DNA from: Hydractinia symbiolongicarpus
Taxonomy: Eukaryota; Cnidaria; Hydrozoa; Anthoathecata; Hydractiniidae
Reading direction: 5' to 3'
DNA: 64,000 bases
Assembly (NCBI RefSeq): GCF_029227915.1
Contig: NC_079882.1
Location: forward strand, 2,294,001 to 2,358,000
The notes under the pieces were generated by a model. It saw only the letters and a list, made by a program, of their open reading frames with translations, made no database searches and had not been told where the DNA came from. How positions within the stretch are numbered: position 1 is the first letter of the stretch; each line of letters begins with the position of its first letter. The position numbers and the translations under genes are program-made. Shown piece by piece: positions 60,431 to 64,000 of the stretch.

Positions 60431-60460
60431 TAAAATCGTGACAAGTATGTCACGATTTTA
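60431..60460. repeat. perfect 12-bp inverted repeat
   Basis: TAAAATCGTGAC, loop AAGTAT, then the exact reverse complement. It is followed by T-rich sequence, so it looks like a hairpin, but no transcript ends are known here. Confidence 0.75.
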
Positions 60461-61974
60461 TATCGTTTTTCAGATTATTGCTAATGACGGAAATCTTTAA
60501 GCCGCAGGGCTTCTTGTTGTTAATTAGAAACACCTTGTGAGAGACTTAGCGTTGTTAACCAAACCGGGTTACATTTGTGTATGGTGATCGAGTGCTTTTC
60601 TGTGTCTCAATTATAGGTTTTAAAAGCAAGCGGTGACATGTGTCAGGTGTCCTTTATGCAGTTTATCATATTGCTAGGTTATCTGGAGTATTTTTTGAAG
60701 CATCAAGATATAAACAGAAACATAATTGCAGCAGCGTGTGGTTTGTCTTGTTTTATTAGAACTAATAATTTTGTAACAAAAAATCTAACTTATTTTGTAA
60801 TAAGATTATAATACATAGCTAATTACTAGTTTTTAAAACAGACTGGTGATAAAAGTTCTACGAATCATAGTAAAACAGCTACAAGCCTTTTTTCGTAAAG
60901 ATAATGTATTTTCGTTTAAACATGAATATTCTTAACTCTTAAGCATAAAATATATAAAACTCTTTTTATAGTGCTGTTGTTTAAGCAGCCTAATTTGACT
61001 GACAAACAGACAGCTAAATAGATCAAATGCAACCTGAGCAAAGACAATTTTACATTAAGATGCATGTTTATATGAGTTGAAAAAGAATAAGTATATTCTT
61101 ACAAAAAAGCGTGTTTCTTTTCACTTTTTCCCAGCAATGGGTGATTAAGAGTAAATAACAACTCAATATGGTGATATTGGTATTCTCGCCTCGTTGGCTT
61201 GGCAAAGCACATATACAATACACACAACTATGATGAACGGCATGATGATCAACAACTGGATGAAAAAACTAGACCATGGAGCCAAACGTGGGAGCTTTAT
61301 AGCCTTTTTTCTAGAGAAGAAAAATGTGAAGATGACCATTTTTTATGCCGTGCATCTTACAATATATATCTTCGTAGTCGATTTTCGTCATAAACTCGAA
61401 GTTTGGTGGTGCATGAAAAAATAAAATATATGAAGAACATTAAACACTGTTAGCAAAAGTTTGCGACGACAAGGCCAACTGAAGATCGAGGAAGAACCCT
61501 TGCGAGAATCGCCTTAAATACTAACTCACTGCGTATGAGCAGTCACACCTGCAAAGCATTGCCGTACAGAATCTGAAAAGAAACTTAGTTTCCAGCAATC
61601 TGCAACTATTTCAAAATTGTAGTAAGCGCTGTATGCAAACCTATTTAATTTTGGCTTATTAAACTGTATGCTTATTTGAAAGTGAGAGGTTTTTCCAGGG
61701 TAAACTAAATGACAAAATTACGTTTAGTTTATGTTTGTCAACACAATACTTCGCGAAAGTTGGAATGTTATCTGAGATATACGTTCATTACTTCAAGCTG
61801 TTAAAAGCACGTATGGTTATCCCCACACACCCATAGTTTCCATAACAACTGGTGAACTTTTTATATCATTTTATGTCATGTTAATTATTTCTTTTTTTTT
61901 GATTTCTACTCGATTTCCGACGTTTCGGCAGTCGCTTGAAAAGAAGAAGGAAGAAAAAACAAACAATTTATACT

Positions 61975-63360
61975 TCATATGATAACAATTTTTGGATGCA
62001 TCATTGTTTTTCGCCGTATGACAAGACACAAAAGCAACAATGAGCATAGCACTGTTGTGATAACAAAAAAAAGGGTTGAATTATCTACGATATATGCAGA
62101 TAAAAATCCACCCATTAAGTAACCAAACTGTCTCCACACTGAACGAATACTTTCCACATAACCTTGATACTTTGAAGTGACCATGTTTAATGAAACTAGT
62201 ATCAAAAAAACCTGTTCTCCTATTTCAGCCATAGCTATGTTACTTGAAAGAATTATCAGTATGGCAATTTTCCCAGTTGTTGACATGTGTCCTTTAATAA
62301 GTAGCATTTGTGACAGAGCCGAGATAAACATAGCTAGAACACTGATTATGCCACAAGAATAAACTGCTTTATTAGACAACTTACATGTCGTGAAACCGAG
62401 TAATAAAAAAAATGCACCAATTGAATAAATTGCGTAGAACATCGTAACGAAGTCATAAGGAAACAAGATAGATTTTAGAACAATAACTGGCACCATTTGA
62501 CAATAAGCCATATCGTAAAACGCATTACAGAATGTCATTGTCATTATGAATAGAATGTCAAAACGCTGAAACAGGTTCCACAACGCAACGTAAAATGTGT
62601 AGTCTGTAGGCTCCTTTTCCATCTCTCTCTGCTCTTCTTCTTCTTCTTCTTCTTCTTCTTCTTCTTCTTCTTCTTCTAGATCTTCTTTGTCTTGCTCTTG
62701 AAGAAGACTGTATTCAGCTTTAAAATCGTATTCTTTAGATAAATCACTAGCGAAAAATATGATGACTACCTGCGTGATTGAAATTATTGCAAACAATATC
62801 ACACCTGAAATATTTCCCAGTGTTATTGGTATACCAAGGATTGAAAAGTTGATGTGTTGACAAAAAACGATAAGAAATGGCCCCACAGATATGCCCGCAA
62901 AAAGGGCAGACATTAAAATTGTAATTTTATTTCGCATTTCATGAGTGGGGTACGATCTGCTTACTTCTACGCTTGTTATGGGTTTTGTGATGACAGTAAA
63001 GCCAATCAACATTTGTCCGACGGTCACAAAAAGTGGTGAGTAGGGAATGATGTATATAATGCAACCAAGCATACTAATGAAGTTACAAATTAATAAGACG
63101 ATCTTGATTCGTCTTGTTTTTTCGCAATACCTTGCAAAAACAAGCGATAAAAACACTGGCGGTAAATAGAACATTAATGTTGTGAATCCATACACAAATT
63201 CCGGGTTTGTTGGTTTTATTAACGTTGTTACATATAACCACAGCGTCGAAGGATTCGCTCCTCGTTCAACCCCATTTAAAAAAACTTGAAAAACGTAAGC
63301 CACCATAGTAAATTTTCTTTTCTTTTTCCACGAGTGCAAATCAATACTTTTTTGCATCAT
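61975..63360 (-). CDS. major facilitator superfamily transporter, MFSD8/CLN7-like
   Basis: A single-exon frame; the first ATG is at 63360, giving 461 residues (the frame opens upstream at a GTG with an in-frame TGA before it). About 12 hydrophobic segments are seen in two halves, split by a cytoplasmic loop with an acidic run of about 15 Glu (GAA repeat, 62632-62677). Features suggesting MFSD8/CLN7: GQMLIGFTVI and EVSRSYPTHEMRNK after helix 4 (compare the ARGLLGIG..VVRSYT region of human CLN7), an IxISVGPF helix 5 segment, and FFASDLSKEYD at the end of the first half. MFSD8 is a lysosomal membrane carrier in mammals (518 aa). The substrate here cannot be deduced. Another MFS subfamily is possible. 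No introns, unlike most genes of this family. Confidence 0.75.
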   Translation of the reverse strand: MMQKSIDLHSWKKKRKFTMVAYVFQVFLNGVERGANPSTLWLYVTTLIKPTNPEFVYGFTTLMFYLPPVFLSLVFARYCEKTRRIKIVLLICNFISMLGCIIYIIPYSPLFVTVGQMLIGFTVITKPITSVEVSRSYPTHEMRNKITILMSALFAGISVGPFLIVFCQHINFSILGIPITLGNISGVILFAIISITQVVIIFFASDLSKEYDFKAEYSLLQEQDKEDLEEEEEEEEEEEEEEEQREMEKEPTDYTFYVALWNLFQRFDILFIMTMTFCNAFYDMAYCQMVPVIVLKSILFPYDFVTMFYAIYSIGAFFLLLGFTTCKLSNKAVYSCGIISVLAMFISALSQMLLIKGHMSTTGKIAILIILSSNIAMAEIGEQVFLILVSLNMVTSKYQGYVESIRSVWRQFGYLMGGFLSAYIVDNSTLFFVITTVLCSLLLLCLVIRRKTMMHPKIVII

Positions 63361-64000
63361 GACGCAAGCTTTGGAACTCTTTATGGCTTTGACTTGACTT
63401 TGTGTAGTAATAGCGATTTTGATTTTAGCCACTTTTCAAACGCAATTATAATTTTGATTAAACATTATACCTGTTTAACCAGAACACAGACAGTGGATAA
63501 ATACTGGCGCACTAATTTGTTGTACATTCTTATGTTCTCCTATTGCTTGTTGTCAATAACTATTAATTCCTTATTAAATTAGGATAAAGAAGTTAAGTGC
63601 AAGTTAATAAATCACCGTGGAGTTAATAATTTTTAGCAAAACCATAACAAAAATAATTAAGGCTTTACATTCTTAATTAATTTTTATACAAGGTGTTTTG
63701 TTAAAAACATGAAAATTAGAAATTACGGAGTTTAATACCGCGCAGGTCTGGGCGCTAGCGAAGCGCTTTGTAGGGACAAATTTTTGGCTTGTTTTCATTT
63801 GCCCTGATAGCCCAAATAATTTTCATGGTCAGTTTTTCATAACTATTCTGGTTAGTGCTGCGAAAAGAGGCAGAAATGCAAAATCCTGCCTGACGTTTCT
63901 TCAACTAATTTTTTACTTTAACTGACGTTTTGCTTTTTAATAACACGTTTGAATGGTGTTGCTAAGCCTCTTTGTGACATATTGACATGGGTAAGATGTT
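63361..64000. other. region upstream of the MFS gene, no gene recognised
   Basis: AT-rich 5' flank of the transporter; the last 250 bases include a small GC-richer patch (GGGCGCTAGCGAAGCGCTTT). No gene is supported before the window ends. Confidence 0.45.

Larger units (their letters stand above)
58650..61970. other. intergenic, no gene recognised
   Basis: Holds a dispersed repeat (60031-60160), a perfect hairpin (60431-60460) and, at about 61915-61945 just downstream of the MFS gene, CCGACGTTTCGGCAGTCGC, which resembles the sequence found downstream of Penelope-like or LINE ORFs. Short frames at 61194-61424 are not recognisable. Confidence 0.5.

Noticed and set aside
1-64000. CRISPR arrays, bacterial operons, prophage or rRNA genes
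   Set aside because: The genes are spliced animal genes. No spaced direct repeats of CRISPR type, no ribosome binding sites and no rRNA-like sequence were seen.

Overview
This is a 64 kb piece of an AT-rich (roughly two-thirds A+T) animal genome. The genes carry GT-AG introns, intergenic spaces are long, and transposon debris is dense (LINE tails, tRNA-derived SINEs, Helitron-like elements, MITEs). The gene set (CARF, a full-length CBP/p300, COX6C, a leucine-rich-repeat membrane receptor relic and an MFS carrier), the base composition and the repeat types fit a non-bilaterian metazoan. A cnidarian, probably a medusozoan/hydrozoan, is the best guess, but nothing in the window fixes the species.

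Layout. 1-10.3 kb: intergenic, with two LINE 3' ends in opposite orientation. 10.5-15.3 kb (-): a six-exon CARF (calcium-responsive transcription factor) gene; the exons I placed sum to exactly 701 codons. 15.3-23.2 kb: repeats (two tandem arrays, a SINE, a pogo-like MITE). 23.2-23.4 kb (-): COX6C. 26.6-42.3 kb (+): CBP/p300, 26 coding exons summing to exactly 2236 codons, with TAZ1, KIX, bromodomain, CH2 zinc region, HAT, ZZ and TAZ2 in the canonical order. 43.7-54.1 kb: mobile-element territory with three related SINEs, a 642-bp inverted-repeat element and a Helitron. 55.6-58.6 kb (-): an LRR transmembrane receptor pseudogene with many frameshifts and three in-frame stops. 62.0-63.4 kb (-): an intronless MFSD8/CLN7-like transporter.

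How the genes relate. CARF and CBP/p300 both belong to calcium/cAMP-responsive transcription: CARF is a DNA-binding factor and CBP is the coactivator of CREB. They lie 11 kb apart with only COX6C between them. I infer no operon-like link, but the proximity and the CRE-bearing Helitron in CBP intron 1 deserve a check. COX6C is mitochondrial and MFSD8-like proteins are lysosomal; neither is obviously connected to the transcription genes.

No clear new biological system was found. The most unusual observations are: a Helitron in CBP intron 1 with four perfect CRE palindromes (TGACGTCA); a 270-nt AG-free 18-bp minisatellite running straight into the 3' splice site of the first bromodomain exon; a cluster of five SUMO-consensus motifs before the bromodomain; a weak or divergent NCBD; and a heavily decayed LRR receptor lacking a visible TIR domain.
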